From: VRUE01 sp963702955
GTDB lineage: Bacteria; Actinomycetota; Thermoleophilia; Solirubrobacterales; 70-9
Direction of reading: 5' to 3'
Length of the DNA stretch: 64,000 bases
NCBI GenBank assembly: GCA_963702955.1
Contig: OY969774.1
Span: 1-64,000 of the forward strand
Shown here: in pieces, positions 33,659 to 41,488 of the stretch
Numbering within the stretch: the first letter of the stretch is position 1
How the letters are laid out: the number at the start of each line of letters is the position of its first letter
Position numbers and translations under genes: made by a program
Notes under the pieces: model-generated
Told to the model about the DNA's origin: nothing
Seen by the model: the letters and a program-made list of their open reading frames with translations, nothing else
Database searches by the model: none

Positions 33659-33686
33659 ATAGTAGCGCTTCATTTTCTGAAGTCAA
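33659..33686 (-). promoter_or_regulatory. Predicted rpoD promoter
   Basis: Minus strand TTGACT-N16-TACTAT. It places transcription start about 100 nt before the rpoD ATG, upstream of the terminator-like hairpin. Confidence 0.5.
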
Positions 33687-33706
33687 GGCTCGGATAGCCT
33701 CAACTT

Positions 33707-34573
33707 TTGCCCAAATCGGAGAGAAAATCCCGCGCCTGGGCGCGCGCCTTCTGGCAGCGCGCTTACCGGGAGAACGTCACCGGCCTCTCGGCGATGGTCG
33801 CCTACAACCTGATGCTGGCTGTCTTCCCGTTCGCCCTACTGGTCCTCTTCGTCTTCGGCCAGGTGCTGAAGATCCATGGGGTGGAGACCAGCGTGCTGGA
33901 CGACCTGCAACGGCTCTTCCCCAATACGGAGCAGGGGACGCTGACCGACGTGCTGGAACGGATCCAGGACAACTCGACGACGATCGGGATCGCCGCTTTC
34001 GTCGGCTCGCTGTGGATCGGCGCCTCCTTCTGGGGGGCGATGGACACCGCTTTCGGGCGGATCTATCACGTCGAGCCCCGCGGCTGGCTGGAGCAGAAGC
34101 GCTTCTCCTTCGCGATGCTCGGCGTGGTGCTGCTGTTCATCGCCGCCAGCATCCTGCTGCCGACGCTGGAGGCGGCGCTCGCCTCGAGCACCGACCGGCT
34201 GCCCTTCGGGCTCTCCGACATCAAGGCGATCGACACGACGCTGCTGCTGGGGTTGGCGGTGCTGGTCGTCTTCGGCATCTGCTGCGTCATCTACTGGGCG
34301 GTGCCGAAAGGGCACATGCCCTGGCGGGCGGTCTGGCCGGGCGCCGCGTTCGTCACCGTCGCCGCCGGCCTCGCCAACTGGGCCTTCCCCTTCTACCTCT
34401 CGAACGTCTCCAGCCTCTCGCGCTTCGGCTCGACGCTGGGGTTCGTGCTGATCGCCCTGCTCTGGTTCTACCTGCTGAGCCTGGCGCTGCTGGCCGGCGC
34501 CGTGATCAACTCGCTGCGCTATGAGCTGCACGACACCGGGGAGCTGCCGTATCCCAGGGGCGGTGGCGATTGA
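33707..34573 (+). CDS. YihY/BrkB-family inner membrane protein (288 aa)
   Basis: Six predicted transmembrane segments (for example SAMVAYNLMLAVFPFALLVL, FAMLGVVLLFIAASILLPTL, LLLGLAVLVVFGICCVIYW, FVLIALLWFYLLSLALLAG) and the family signatures AYxxxxxxFPF, SLWIGASFWGAMDTAFGRIY, YWAVPKG, GxxFV and LLWFYLLSLALLAGA. Family function is unsettled (once mis-named ribonuclease BN; probably transport or envelope). The start TTG 33707 has no clear ribosome site and is only 20 bp from the -35 of the divergent rpoD promoter. A 16-bp bidirectional terminator follows. Confidence 0.9.
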   Translation: MPKSERKSRAWARAFWQRAYRENVTGLSAMVAYNLMLAVFPFALLVLFVFGQVLKIHGVETSVLDDLQRLFPNTEQGTLTDVLERIQDNSTTIGIAAFVGSLWIGASFWGAMDTAFGRIYHVEPRGWLEQKRFSFAMLGVVLLFIAASILLPTLEAALASSTDRLPFGLSDIKAIDTTLLLGLAVLVVFGICCVIYWAVPKGHMPWRAVWPGAAFVTVAAGLANWAFPFYLSNVSSLSRFGSTLGFVLIALLWFYLLSLALLAGAVINSLRYELHDTGELPYPRGGGD

Positions 34574-34595
34574 GACAACGCCACTCATAGAGAGA

Positions 34596-34630
34596 CGAGA
34601 AAGGGCCGGGACAGTCCCGGCCCTTTCTCG
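34596..34630. terminator. Bidirectional intrinsic terminator
   Basis: A perfect 16-bp stem (CGAGAAAGGGCCGGGA with its complement), 3-nt loop, with A-rich and T-rich arms. It serves both the YihY gene (plus) and the convergent secreted-protein gene (minus, ending at 34651). Confidence 0.85.
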
Positions 34631-34650
34631 ATTGCAGGAGCTAGGTCGAG

Positions 34651-35481
34651 CTAGTAGACGTGGCTCCGCAGGGTGAATTCGAGGCTGAAATCCTGCACGG
34701 ACTCGTTCTTGCCGGCAGGGGACGGCAATTCGGCCTGTTCGTTGACAAAGCCGTTGAGGCTGATCGGGATGAACCCGAACAGTTTCAGTTCGCAACCGGT
34801 GGCACCCGGGACGGAGAACGAGTTGTCCACGTAGATGCCGTTGTTGAGGTGGTTGATTTCCAGTACTTCGTCTTCGACGAATTCGGGGAATTTCCCGGTG
34901 ATCGGTTTGTTCGGCGGCGGCGGATTGGTAGTGCCCGTCGTCAGGTGCAGCGTAATCGGGCTCGAGGTCGAGCCGACGTAGCAGTTGTTGCCGAGGAGCC
35001 CGGCCGGGTTGGTCAGGTGGACTTTGATCGGCAACGTCACCGATTCGAAGGTGAATTCGCTCGGCACGCCGGCCAGTTCGCTGGTCCCGTAGAGGGTCAG
35101 CGCTTCGCTGCCGAAGAATTCCAGCAGCCAGGTCAGACCGGTCAGACCGATGACTCCACCGGGTACTTTCTGTTTGACTTTCGACAGGCCGCCTTCGGAG
35201 CCGGCGACGAATTCCTGAAATGAGCCATTGACGCCGCCGCTGAGGACGAGCGGGTTTTCGATCGGCACCGTCTTGCTGCCGAACTGTAGATGGCCACCGG
35301 TCACGTCCGAACGGATGCAGATCACCGATTCGGCGCTTTCTGCCGACGTAGGACAGCCGTTGAATCGTTCGTAGCCGGGTTTGGTTTTCGCCGCCTGCGC
35401 CATTGGTGCAAGCAGCGCGAGCGCCAGGATGGCTGCCCCTGCTGCCGTGAGCAGCCGGGCAATCGTCTTGGACTGAGTCAT
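34651..35481 (-). CDS. Secreted protein regulated with the wHTH array (276 aa)
   Basis: Signal peptide residues 1-30 (MTQSKTIARLL, hydrophobic core, MAQAA). Start ATG 35481 follows GGGAGGAG. The mature protein is beta-rich with few cysteines (NGCPTSAES, SVICIRSDV, NNCYVGST, TGCELKLFG), a Pro run (NPPPPNK) and no catalytic motif. It resembles the many disulfide-containing secreted proteins of this genome but is not a close paralogue of the small secreted family. Its upstream region has overlapping inverted repeats (35516-35542) that share an 11-bp core with the regulator array, so it is likely a target of those regulators. Confidence 0.75.
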   Translation of the reverse strand: MTQSKTIARLLTAAGAAILALALLAPMAQAAKTKPGYERFNGCPTSAESAESVICIRSDVTGGHLQFGSKTVPIENPLVLSGGVNGSFQEFVAGSEGGLSKVKQKVPGGVIGLTGLTWLLEFFGSEALTLYGTSELAGVPSEFTFESVTLPIKVHLTNPAGLLGNNCYVGSTSSPITLHLTTGTTNPPPPNKPITGKFPEFVEDEVLEINHLNNGIYVDNSFSVPGATGCELKLFGFIPISLNGFVNEQAELPSPAGKNESVQDFSLEFTLRSHVY

Positions 35482-35515
35482 ACGGTCACTCCTCCCAATA
35501 AACATGGTAGTTTTT

Positions 35516-35542
35516 GATCTTAATACAAGATCAATTTGATCT
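35516..35542 (-). promoter_or_regulatory. Overlapping inverted-repeat operator
   Basis: GATCTT-N5-AAGATC overlaps a perfect palindrome AGATCAATTTGATCT. The inner core CTTAATACAAG recurs in reverse orientation at 37692-37702 upstream of a paralogous regulator. The site is 35 bp before the secreted-protein ATG, a suitable place for a repressor or activator. Confidence 0.6.
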
Positions 35543-35589
35543 ATCTTCTTCGATTTGGCCTGCGAGGTCAAGTACCTATCTCAAAATTT

Positions 35590-36597
35590 TCACAATGCCA
35601 ATTGGGAACTGTAGCGTGCGCCTGCGCCGAACAGGGCGTCGAACAGCCCCTCGAGCAATGCGCGGGCGAGCCGGCAGTCGCCACCGAGCTCGAGTTGGTC
35701 GGGGTCGGCTTCGATCACGCCGCGGAACCATGCGCTGGAGGGCCCGCTCGCCCAGGCGCCTGCGTCGCCATCGATACGCGTGGTGCAGGATGCGATCCTG
35801 CCCTTCTCGACGGTGACCGTTACGCCGGCCATCCGACCCTCGACCCCGCCCGGCAATTCCACCACCAGCCGGCAGGTGCCGGAGATCGTCGCCGGCAGTC
35901 GCAGGAGCGGCACGGCCAGCAGGAGGGCGGCCTCGACGTCGATGCGCCCGATCCCTGTCGTCTCGTCGGGACGGTTGCGGCGCTCCCAGCGAGTCGCTGC
36001 GAGGATCGGCGCAATTCCATGACGGGCCCACCCGGTGACTCCATACGGAGTGCCCTTGTCATTGCCGGGAAGCGGTTCCACCTGCCCGGCCATGCGCATA
36101 GCTCCAAGCCTGCGCTCCAAGGACGGATAGCTGAGGTTTCCAATGATGCGGTCGAGCTCGGTGAGCGAGAGCGGCCCGGGGGCGAGCGCCCTGAGCAGGG
36201 TTGACGACCAGCCTTCGACCAGGGCCTTGGTCGCGGCCCTGGCGGCTTCGCCGCCAAGCTCGAGCGGTCCCTCAGGCGCGGTGGCCAGCCAGCGTTCGAG
36301 GCTTCCGAAGACGAACATCAGCTCATGTCCGGGGCGCTCGAATTCGTATTCGTAAGATCTGGGGAAGACATTGCGCCGGTGCTTGACGAGCGCTCCGGTC
36401 TTCTCCAGGGCTCGCAGATGGGCGCGCATGGTGGTTTGGGCGGGGGAGCCTGCTGCGTGGCGCAGATCTACTTGCCGTTGCGGTCCCGTTGCAAGGGCTC
36501 GGAGGATGAGGACGTTGCGGGGAGAGCTGAGCAGGACAAGCGTTTGCGCACCGGAGCGCGCCGGGGTCCCGCTCCCATTGACTCCGTTCGAAGTCAA
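35590..36597 (-). CDS. HxlR-like wHTH regulator with SCP2-like domain, paralogue 1 (335 aa)
   Basis: Winged-helix domain at about 18-95 (LLSSPRNVLILRALATGPQRQVDLRHAAG), a second helix-turn-helix-like region at about 140-195 (STLLRALAPGPLSLTELDRIIG) and a C-terminal SCP2-like domain (LLLAVPLLRLPATISGTCRLVVEL ... AWFRGVIEADPDQLELGGDCRLARALLEGLFDALF), which could bind a lipid-like ligand. It is one of four tandem paralogues. TTG 36597 is supported by the CGATTATGACATTA motif 6 bp upstream. Likely a ligand-responsive transcription regulator of the adjacent secreted gene or of the array itself; the ligand is unknown. Confidence 0.75.
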   Translation of the reverse strand: MTSNGVNGSGTPARSGAQTLVLLSSPRNVLILRALATGPQRQVDLRHAAGSPAQTTMRAHLRALEKTGALVKHRRNVFPRSYEYEFERPGHELMFVFGSLERWLATAPEGPLELGGEAARAATKALVEGWSSTLLRALAPGPLSLTELDRIIGNLSYPSLERRLGAMRMAGQVEPLPGNDKGTPYGVTGWARHGIAPILAATRWERRNRPDETTGIGRIDVEAALLLAVPLLRLPATISGTCRLVVELPGGVEGRMAGVTVTVEKGRIASCTTRIDGDAGAWASGPSSAWFRGVIEADPDQLELGGDCRLARALLEGLFDALFGAGARYSSQLAL

Positions 36598-36603
36598 GCC
36601 AAA

Positions 36604-36617
36604 CGATTATGACATTA
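36604..36617 (-). promoter_or_regulatory. Shared start-proximal motif, paralogue 1
   Basis: CGATTATGACATTA on the plus strand (minus: TAATGTCATAATCG), 6 bp before the start codon. Close matches lie at the same position before paralogues 2 and 4. CATAAT could be a -10 box of a nearly leaderless transcript, or the motif could be an autoregulatory operator. Confidence 0.5.
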
Positions 36618-36657
36618 ATCAGTCTTATTTGTGAAATCGCGGAGTGTCGGAACGGGA

Positions 36658-37638
36658 TCAGGCGGGAAAGAGTGCCAGGTGCAGCCCTTTGAGTAGGGCA
36701 CTGGACAAGCTCTCGTCGCCCCCCGTATCGATGCCGTCCGGCTCCCCTTCGATCACCGCGTCGAACCAGGTCGCAGGGGGGCCGACCGCCCACGCGTCGC
36801 AGTCCGCCGTCGCCGACGCGGCGGTCGCGCGGGCCTCCATCCTGCCTTCCTCGATCGCTATCAGCACGCCGGCGGCGCGACCCCTCGTCTTCGGCAGTCG
36901 CACCTCCAGCCGGCAAGAGCCCGATAGCGAGTCCGGAAGCTGCACCAGCGGCAGCGTGAGCAGGAACGCGGCCTCGACGTCGAGGGCCGTCACCGGTGCG
37001 TTCTCCGCCGGCAGATTGCGTCGCTCCCATCTGGCCGAGGCGACAAGGGGGGCGACGGCACGGCGCGTCCACTCGGTGAGGTCGTACGGCGTTACCTTGC
37101 CGGGGTTCGGGCACGGCTCGACCTGCCAGGCCAGCCGCATCGCACCCATACGCCGCTCGATCGAGGGGTAGTTGAGGGCGCCGATCGCGTTGTCCAGCTC
37201 GGTCAGCGAGTGGGGTGCGGTGGCGAGCACGTGCAGGACGGTCGACGACCAGCCGTCGACCAGGCCTTTGATTGCAAGCTTCGACGCCTCGCTGCCCAGC
37301 TCGAACGATTCCTCCGGGCAGGCTCCCAGCCAGCGCTCGAGCGTGTCGATGACGAAGAGCAGTTCTCTGCCAGGCTGCTCGAGGGAGTATTCGTAGACCG
37401 TCGGGAACGGATCGCCCAGGCGCTTGGAGATCATGCCCGCTTCGTCCAGCGAGTTGAGCTGGCCGCGCAGCGTGCTCTGGGCGGGGAAGCCGGTTTCGCG
37501 ACGCAGCTCGACCTGCCGCTTCGGCCGCTCGGCGAGCGAGCGCAGGATGAGGCAGTTGCGGGGCGAGCCGAGCAGGGAGAGCGCTTGCGTCCCGGCGCGC
37601 ACCCCATGCTCGCTGCCGCTGAGCTCTTTTACCGGCAA
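36658..37638 (-). CDS. HxlR-like wHTH regulator with SCP2-like domain, paralogue 2 (326 aa)
   Basis: Same architecture as paralogue 1: winged helix (LLGSPRNCLILRSLAERPKRQVELRRETG), second HTH-like region (STVLHVLATAPHSLTELDNAIG), SCP2-like C-domain (FLLTLPLVQLPDSLSGSCRLEV ... WFDAVIEGEPDGIDTGGDESLSSALLKGLHLALF). Most similar to paralogue 1, so probably the latest duplication. TTG start at 37638, with the shared motif 7 bp upstream and the CTTGTATTAAG element 54 bp upstream. The gap to paralogue 1 is only 60 bp. Confidence 0.75.
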   Translation of the reverse strand: MPVKELSGSEHGVRAGTQALSLLGSPRNCLILRSLAERPKRQVELRRETGFPAQSTLRGQLNSLDEAGMISKRLGDPFPTVYEYSLEQPGRELLFVIDTLERWLGACPEESFELGSEASKLAIKGLVDGWSSTVLHVLATAPHSLTELDNAIGALNYPSIERRMGAMRLAWQVEPCPNPGKVTPYDLTEWTRRAVAPLVASARWERRNLPAENAPVTALDVEAAFLLTLPLVQLPDSLSGSCRLEVRLPKTRGRAAGVLIAIEEGRMEARATAASATADCDAWAVGPPATWFDAVIEGEPDGIDTGGDESLSSALLKGLHLALFPA

Positions 37639-37645
37639 ATCGTGC

Positions 37646-37659
37646 CGATTATCACATTA
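37646..37659 (-). promoter_or_regulatory. Shared start-proximal motif, paralogue 2
   Basis: CGATTATCACATTA, differing at one base from the paralogue 1 motif. Minus strand GATAAT resembles a -10 box. Confidence 0.5.
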
Positions 37660-37691
37660 GACGGTGCTGTTTAGGAATAAATAAAGTTTTT

Positions 37692-37702
37692 CTTGTATTA
37701 AG
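37692..37702. promoter_or_regulatory. CTTGTATTAAG element (shared with 35519-35529)
   Basis: Exact reverse complement of the core of the operator before the secreted-protein gene; itself an imperfect CTT-N5-AAG inverted repeat in A/T-rich DNA. Candidate common binding site for one of the array's regulators. Confidence 0.55.
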
Positions 37703-37754
37703 GAGCCTACGCGGCGGTTCCCCGATTCGGAGAGTTCCTCGTGGAGGGCTCAGC

Positions 37755-38702
37755 TCACCATTCCGACGGGTCGCCGAACACCGCCCGCAGCGGTTCGCCG
37801 AACAGTGTCTCGTGCAGGCCGTCAACCAGCAGGCCCGCGAGGCGGCGGTCGCCCGTCGTGTGGACCCGGTTGACGTCGATCTCGACCAGCGTGTCGAGCC
37901 AGTCGACGGCGGAGGCGGTCGCAAGCGCCTCGGCGGAGTCGTCGATTTCCAGCTCGAGGGAGACGACGCGACCTTCCTCGACGCGGACGGTGGCGCCGAC
38001 CGGGGTCTCGGAGACTTCCCGCTCGAGCTGGACCGCCAGGGCGCAGGTCCCCGCGGTGTCGGCCGGCAGCCGCAGCAGCGGCAGCGCCAGCCGGAACGCG
38101 GCCTCGACGTCGGCGACGGCGATCGGCGCCGCGTCGTCGAGCGGGTGGCGGAGCTCCATCCGCATCGCGGCCAGGATCGGGGCGATGCCACGGCGCAGCC
38201 AGTCGCTTGCCGCGCAGCGGGGCTCGGCGCCCGCCGGCAGGGTCTCGAGCAGGCCCTGCGCCTCGAGGGCGTCAACGCGGTCTGCGATCGCGTCCAGGCC
38301 GAGGACCCCGATCCGCTCGCCGGCCTCGGCGACGGTGAGCGGTTCGGCGGCGAAGGCGTGCAGCGTTGCCGAGGCCCAGCCGCCGAGCAGCGCATGGATC
38401 GAGGGGGCGGCCTGCGCCTCGAAGTCCATCGCCCCGGTCGGGCACTGCCTCAGCCAACTGGTGAAGACGCCGACGACGTCCAGCATGTCGCGGCCGGCAT
38501 CGGTCACTCCCACCGTGGCGCCGGGGTCGATCGCCTCCTCCGTGGCGTCGTCCGGCTCGGCAGCCGCAACGGCGGCGATGCGCACGCCGGTGGCGATTTC
38601 GGCCAGGATGGCGAGCGCCTCGCCCGGACCGGCGTCGCTGACCAGGGAGAGGATCGTCAGCGACCCTGCGCGCGGCCTGAAACTGGCGCCTTCGTCACTC
38701 AC
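37755..38702 (-). CDS. Diverged wHTH/SCP2-like regulator, paralogue 3 (315 aa)
   Basis: Aligns with paralogues 1, 2 and 4 from residue 15 onward: (LTILSLVSDAGPGEALAIL) first winged-helix-like region, strongly diverged; second region (ATLHAFAAEPLTVAEAGERIGVLGL); C-terminal SCP2-like part (FRLALPLLRLPADTAGTCALAVQLE ... NRVHTTGDRRLAGLLVDGLHETLFGE). The DNA-recognition helix of the first domain is not evident, so it may bind DNA through the second domain only or act as a partner. It starts 9 bp after the paralogue 4 stop, so the two form an operon. Confidence 0.7.
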   Translation of the reverse strand: MSDEGASFRPRAGSLTILSLVSDAGPGEALAILAEIATGVRIAAVAAAEPDDATEEAIDPGATVGVTDAGRDMLDVVGVFTSWLRQCPTGAMDFEAQAAPSIHALLGGWASATLHAFAAEPLTVAEAGERIGVLGLDAIADRVDALEAQGLLETLPAGAEPRCAASDWLRRGIAPILAAMRMELRHPLDDAAPIAVADVEAAFRLALPLLRLPADTAGTCALAVQLEREVSETPVGATVRVEEGRVVSLELEIDDSAEALATASAVDWLDTLVEIDVNRVHTTGDRRLAGLLVDGLHETLFGEPLRAVFGDPSEW

Positions 38703-38711
38703 TGCAGCCCT

Positions 38712-39593
38712 CTACCGCACCGGCAGGCCGAACAGCACCTCGTGCAGGCCGACCAGCAGGTTCGCGGCGAGGTCTTCGTCGCCCTCGGGGTAGAGGCGGC
38801 TGGCGAGCGGGTCGATCAGGGCGTCGAGCCAGGCCATCGGCGGCCCTTCGAGCGAGGCGTCGGCCCCGTCTTGCAACTCGGTGGAGATCGAGGCGATGCG
38901 GCCGTTCTCCACGCGGGCCATCGCCCCGGCGGGGACCGGCTCGCCGTCCACGGGCACGTCGATCGACAGCTTGCAGAGGCCGTTCGTATCCGCCGGCATC
39001 GTGAGCAGCGGCAGCGCCATCAGGAAGCCCGCGTCAACGTCGAGCGGGGCGATCGCCGGGGTATCGGCCGGGGCGTAGCGGTGCTCGAAGCGGGCGCCGG
39101 CGATGAGCGGCGCGATGGCGGCCCGCAGCCAGTCGGTGATCCGGTAGACGGTCCCCTCGCCGTCGCCGGCGCTCGCCTCGATCAGGCCGACGGTCTGCAT
39201 CGCGTCGAGCTGGTGGCGCAGCGCCGCCGGGCCGAGGTCGTCGATCGTGCGCTCCAGCTCGGTCACCGTCCGCGGCTGGGCGGCGAGGGCGTGGACGACG
39301 GCCGAGGACCAGCCGGCGGCCAGCGCCGGGATCACCATCTTCGCCTCGGAGTCGTCGAGGTCGAGCGGGCCGCCGGGCGCCTTCTGCAGCCACTGCGTGA
39401 TGACGAAGCTGATGAAGAGCACCTCTTCGCCGCTGGGCAGGATCTGCGCGATCCGGTCGGCCGACCACTCGACGGGCCCGTCGGAGACTTTCCGTAGGAC
39501 GCTGCGGTTGGCCGGGTCGGAGGCGAGGATGAGCATGATCGCTCCCGCACGCGCCTGCCTGAATGAATCGCCGCTGAACCCCGCCCTGATCAC
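38712..39593 (-). CDS. Diverged wHTH/SCP2-like regulator, paralogue 4 (293 aa)
   Basis: Start GTG 39593 is chosen because it restores the ~19-residue N-terminus seen in paralogues 1 and 2 and places the CGATTGTGACAC motif 5 bp upstream; ATG 39536 is the alternative. Regions: first winged-helix-like domain (LILASDPANRSVLRKVSDGP), second HTH-like (AVVHALAAQPRTVTELERTIDDLG), SCP2-like end (FLMALPLLTMPADTNGLCKLSI ... SRLYPEGDEDLAANLLVGLHEVLFG). Head gene of the four-paralogue array, transcribed away from the pilus locus; the 177-bp divergent gap may coordinate both. Confidence 0.7.
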   Translation of the reverse strand: MIRAGFSGDSFRQARAGAIMLILASDPANRSVLRKVSDGPVEWSADRIAQILPSGEEVLFISFVITQWLQKAPGGPLDLDDSEAKMVIPALAAGWSSAVVHALAAQPRTVTELERTIDDLGPAALRHQLDAMQTVGLIEASAGDGEGTVYRITDWLRAAIAPLIAGARFEHRYAPADTPAIAPLDVDAGFLMALPLLTMPADTNGLCKLSIDVPVDGEPVPAGAMARVENGRIASISTELQDGADASLEGPPMAWLDALIDPLASRLYPEGDEDLAANLLVGLHEVLFGLPVR

Positions 39594-39598
39594 TGTGC

Positions 39599-39612
39599 CG
39601 ATTGTGACACGA
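39599..39612 (-). promoter_or_regulatory. Shared start-proximal motif, paralogue 4
   Basis: CGATTGTGACACGA, the third instance of the motif found before paralogues 1 and 2, here in the divergent gap facing the pilus operon. Confidence 0.45.
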
Positions 39613-39770
39613 CCGGGACTGTTTTGGGAATGGATTGAGTTCTTGGGAGATCTTTGCTGCCGGCACTCGGCCGTCCGTCCCCGAAAACTGGGTAGTAAGT
39701 GCGTCCAAAGGGCCTGGACGACCGCCACCGACGCTCAAGCAAGCCGCTTCCCGTGCCGATCACGCGGACG

Positions 39771-41435
39771 ATGACCTTTGCGCGATCGATCCGCCGCCGC
39801 CTGCGCGTCCTTATAAGGAGCGAGCAGGGAATCGCGTTGCCGGTGGCGCTGTTCACGACCGTCGCCGCCATGGCCCTGGGCGGAGCCGCGGTGCTCTCCT
39901 CGATCGACGTCCAAAGCGGCGCCACCCGCGACAACGGCTCCAAGAGCGCGATCGCCGCCGCCGACGCCGGGGCGAACGTGGCGCTGCACAGGCTCAACAG
40001 CTACTCGCTGGAACTCAACGAAGACGAACCCTGCCTCACCAAGAACTCAAGTGGCGTGCTTGAACCGAGCCCGGCGCCGAAAGGGGGCAAACCCGGCTGG
40101 TGCGCGCCGATCGAAAACGAAGAAGTCGGCGGCGCGACCTTCGGCTACTGGGTCAGCGCCATCGGCAGGGCGAAAGAAGCGGGCTGCACCCTCGACGTCT
40201 GCATCGTCTCCACCGGCACCGCGAACGACGTCAGCCGCCGCGTCGAGCTGAGCCTCAAAGAAAGCGCCTGGGGATCCGGGGGCTCCAATCCGAACCTCGC
40301 ACAGGAAATCAAAGAAGCGCTCGAAAGCAAAGAACTCAACGAACACGAAATAAAAACGCTCGAAGAAGAACTGCAGAAAGTGATCGAAGAAGAAAGCCAC
40401 GGCGGCTTCGTCCCGGGGCTCGCGGGCAAGGACGAAATCACGGTCAGCGGCAACGGCAACATCAGGGTCGGGGTCGGAACCAACGGCAACCTGGTCACCT
40501 CCGGCAACGCCAGCATCTGCGGCGACATCCTCGTCGGGATCGGCAAAAGCTGGCAAAAAAGCGGCAACGCCAACCAGTGCAGCGGCCACACGGTCACCCA
40601 GGGCACCCTGACGCTGCCCGAAGTGAGCAGCTTCATTCCCTCCAACATCGCCACCAGCAACTCCGATTACCGGCTCGTCAAGTGCACGAAGACGACCGAA
40701 CCGAAATCGCCCACCGGCTGCCAGTCGGACACCTACAGCGGCGGCACCTGGACCAACACCACCCCCTGGAACCCCTCGACCCGGGCGATCTCCGCCTCGG
40801 GCAACACGACCCTGACGATCGGCGGCGGCGACTACTGGATCTGCTCGATCACGCTGAGCGGCAACTCGCAGCTGATCATGGCCGCCGGGGCGCACGCGCG
40901 ATTCTTCTTCGACACGCCCGAACACTGCGGCACCTCGAACCAGATCAGCATGAGCGGCAACAACAAAATCACCGCGTCCGGTTACCAGCCCTCCAAAGGG
41001 CAGTTCGACATGCCCGGCTTCTACCTGCTCGGCTCGCCGACCATGGCCAGCCAGGTCTCCCTCTCCGGCAACTCCTCGACCACGGACGAGTTCGTGATCT
41101 ACGGGCCGAACACCACCATCAACATCAGCGGCAACGCGACCTTCAAAGGAATAGTCGCCGGCAAGACGATTGCGATGAGCGGGAACGGAACGATCGAACA
41201 GGACGCCGGCTTCACGGCGCCGCCGGAAATCACCCCCGGTGGCGACGGCAGCGCCGCCAAAGCCATCGAAGAACTGCTGAATCAGAAAAAAACCGGCCAG
41301 GTGAGCCTGGAACAGGTGCTCAACCAGCTCGAAGGGGCACTGGGCGGCGAACCCAGCAGCGAGGCCTTTCACACCAAGGGCTACGTCGAGTGCACCGGTA
41401 CGGTCGCGACCGGCGAGCCCAACGCCGCCTGCTGA
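39771..41435 (+). CDS. PilX-like pilus assembly protein with SGN-repeat domain (554 aa)
   Basis: N-terminus resembles PilX/GspK-type minor pilins: basic residues, then EQG and a hydrophobic helix (IALPVALFTTVAAMALGGAA) without the Glu at +5. Residues 180-215 form a charged helical linker (EIKEALESKELNEHEIKTLE). The rest has recurring SGN/xSGN steps (ITVSGNGNI, SGNASICGDI, SGNTTLTI, LSGNSQLIM, MSGNNKI, NISGNATF, AMSGNGTI), typical of a right-handed beta-helix. ATG 39771 is chosen over an upstream in-frame ATG. It opens the T4P locus and is likely part of a surface-exposed pilus structure. Confidence 0.7.
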   Translation: MTFARSIRRRLRVLIRSEQGIALPVALFTTVAAMALGGAAVLSSIDVQSGATRDNGSKSAIAAADAGANVALHRLNSYSLELNEDEPCLTKNSSGVLEPSPAPKGGKPGWCAPIENEEVGGATFGYWVSAIGRAKEAGCTLDVCIVSTGTANDVSRRVELSLKESAWGSGGSNPNLAQEIKEALESKELNEHEIKTLEEELQKVIEEESHGGFVPGLAGKDEITVSGNGNIRVGVGTNGNLVTSGNASICGDILVGIGKSWQKSGNANQCSGHTVTQGTLTLPEVSSFIPSNIATSNSDYRLVKCTKTTEPKSPTGCQSDTYSGGTWTNTTPWNPSTRAISASGNTTLTIGGGDYWICSITLSGNSQLIMAAGAHARFFFDTPEHCGTSNQISMSGNNKITASGYQPSKGQFDMPGFYLLGSPTMASQVSLSGNSSTTDEFVIYGPNTTINISGNATFKGIVAGKTIAMSGNGTIEQDAGFTAPPEITPGGDGSAAKAIEELLNQKKTGQVSLEQVLNQLEGALGGEPSSEAFHTKGYVECTGTVATGEPNAAC

Positions 41436-41488
41436 GCGCCCACGATTCAAGCTCGCGGCCGTTGCTGTCGAGCTAGATAAGCGGACGT

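Noticed and set aside
33479..33673. 64-codon minus-strand frame in the rpoD leader, as a possible leader peptide
   Set aside because: Its start codon lies within the predicted promoter spacer and it runs into rpoD in another frame; no ribosome site.
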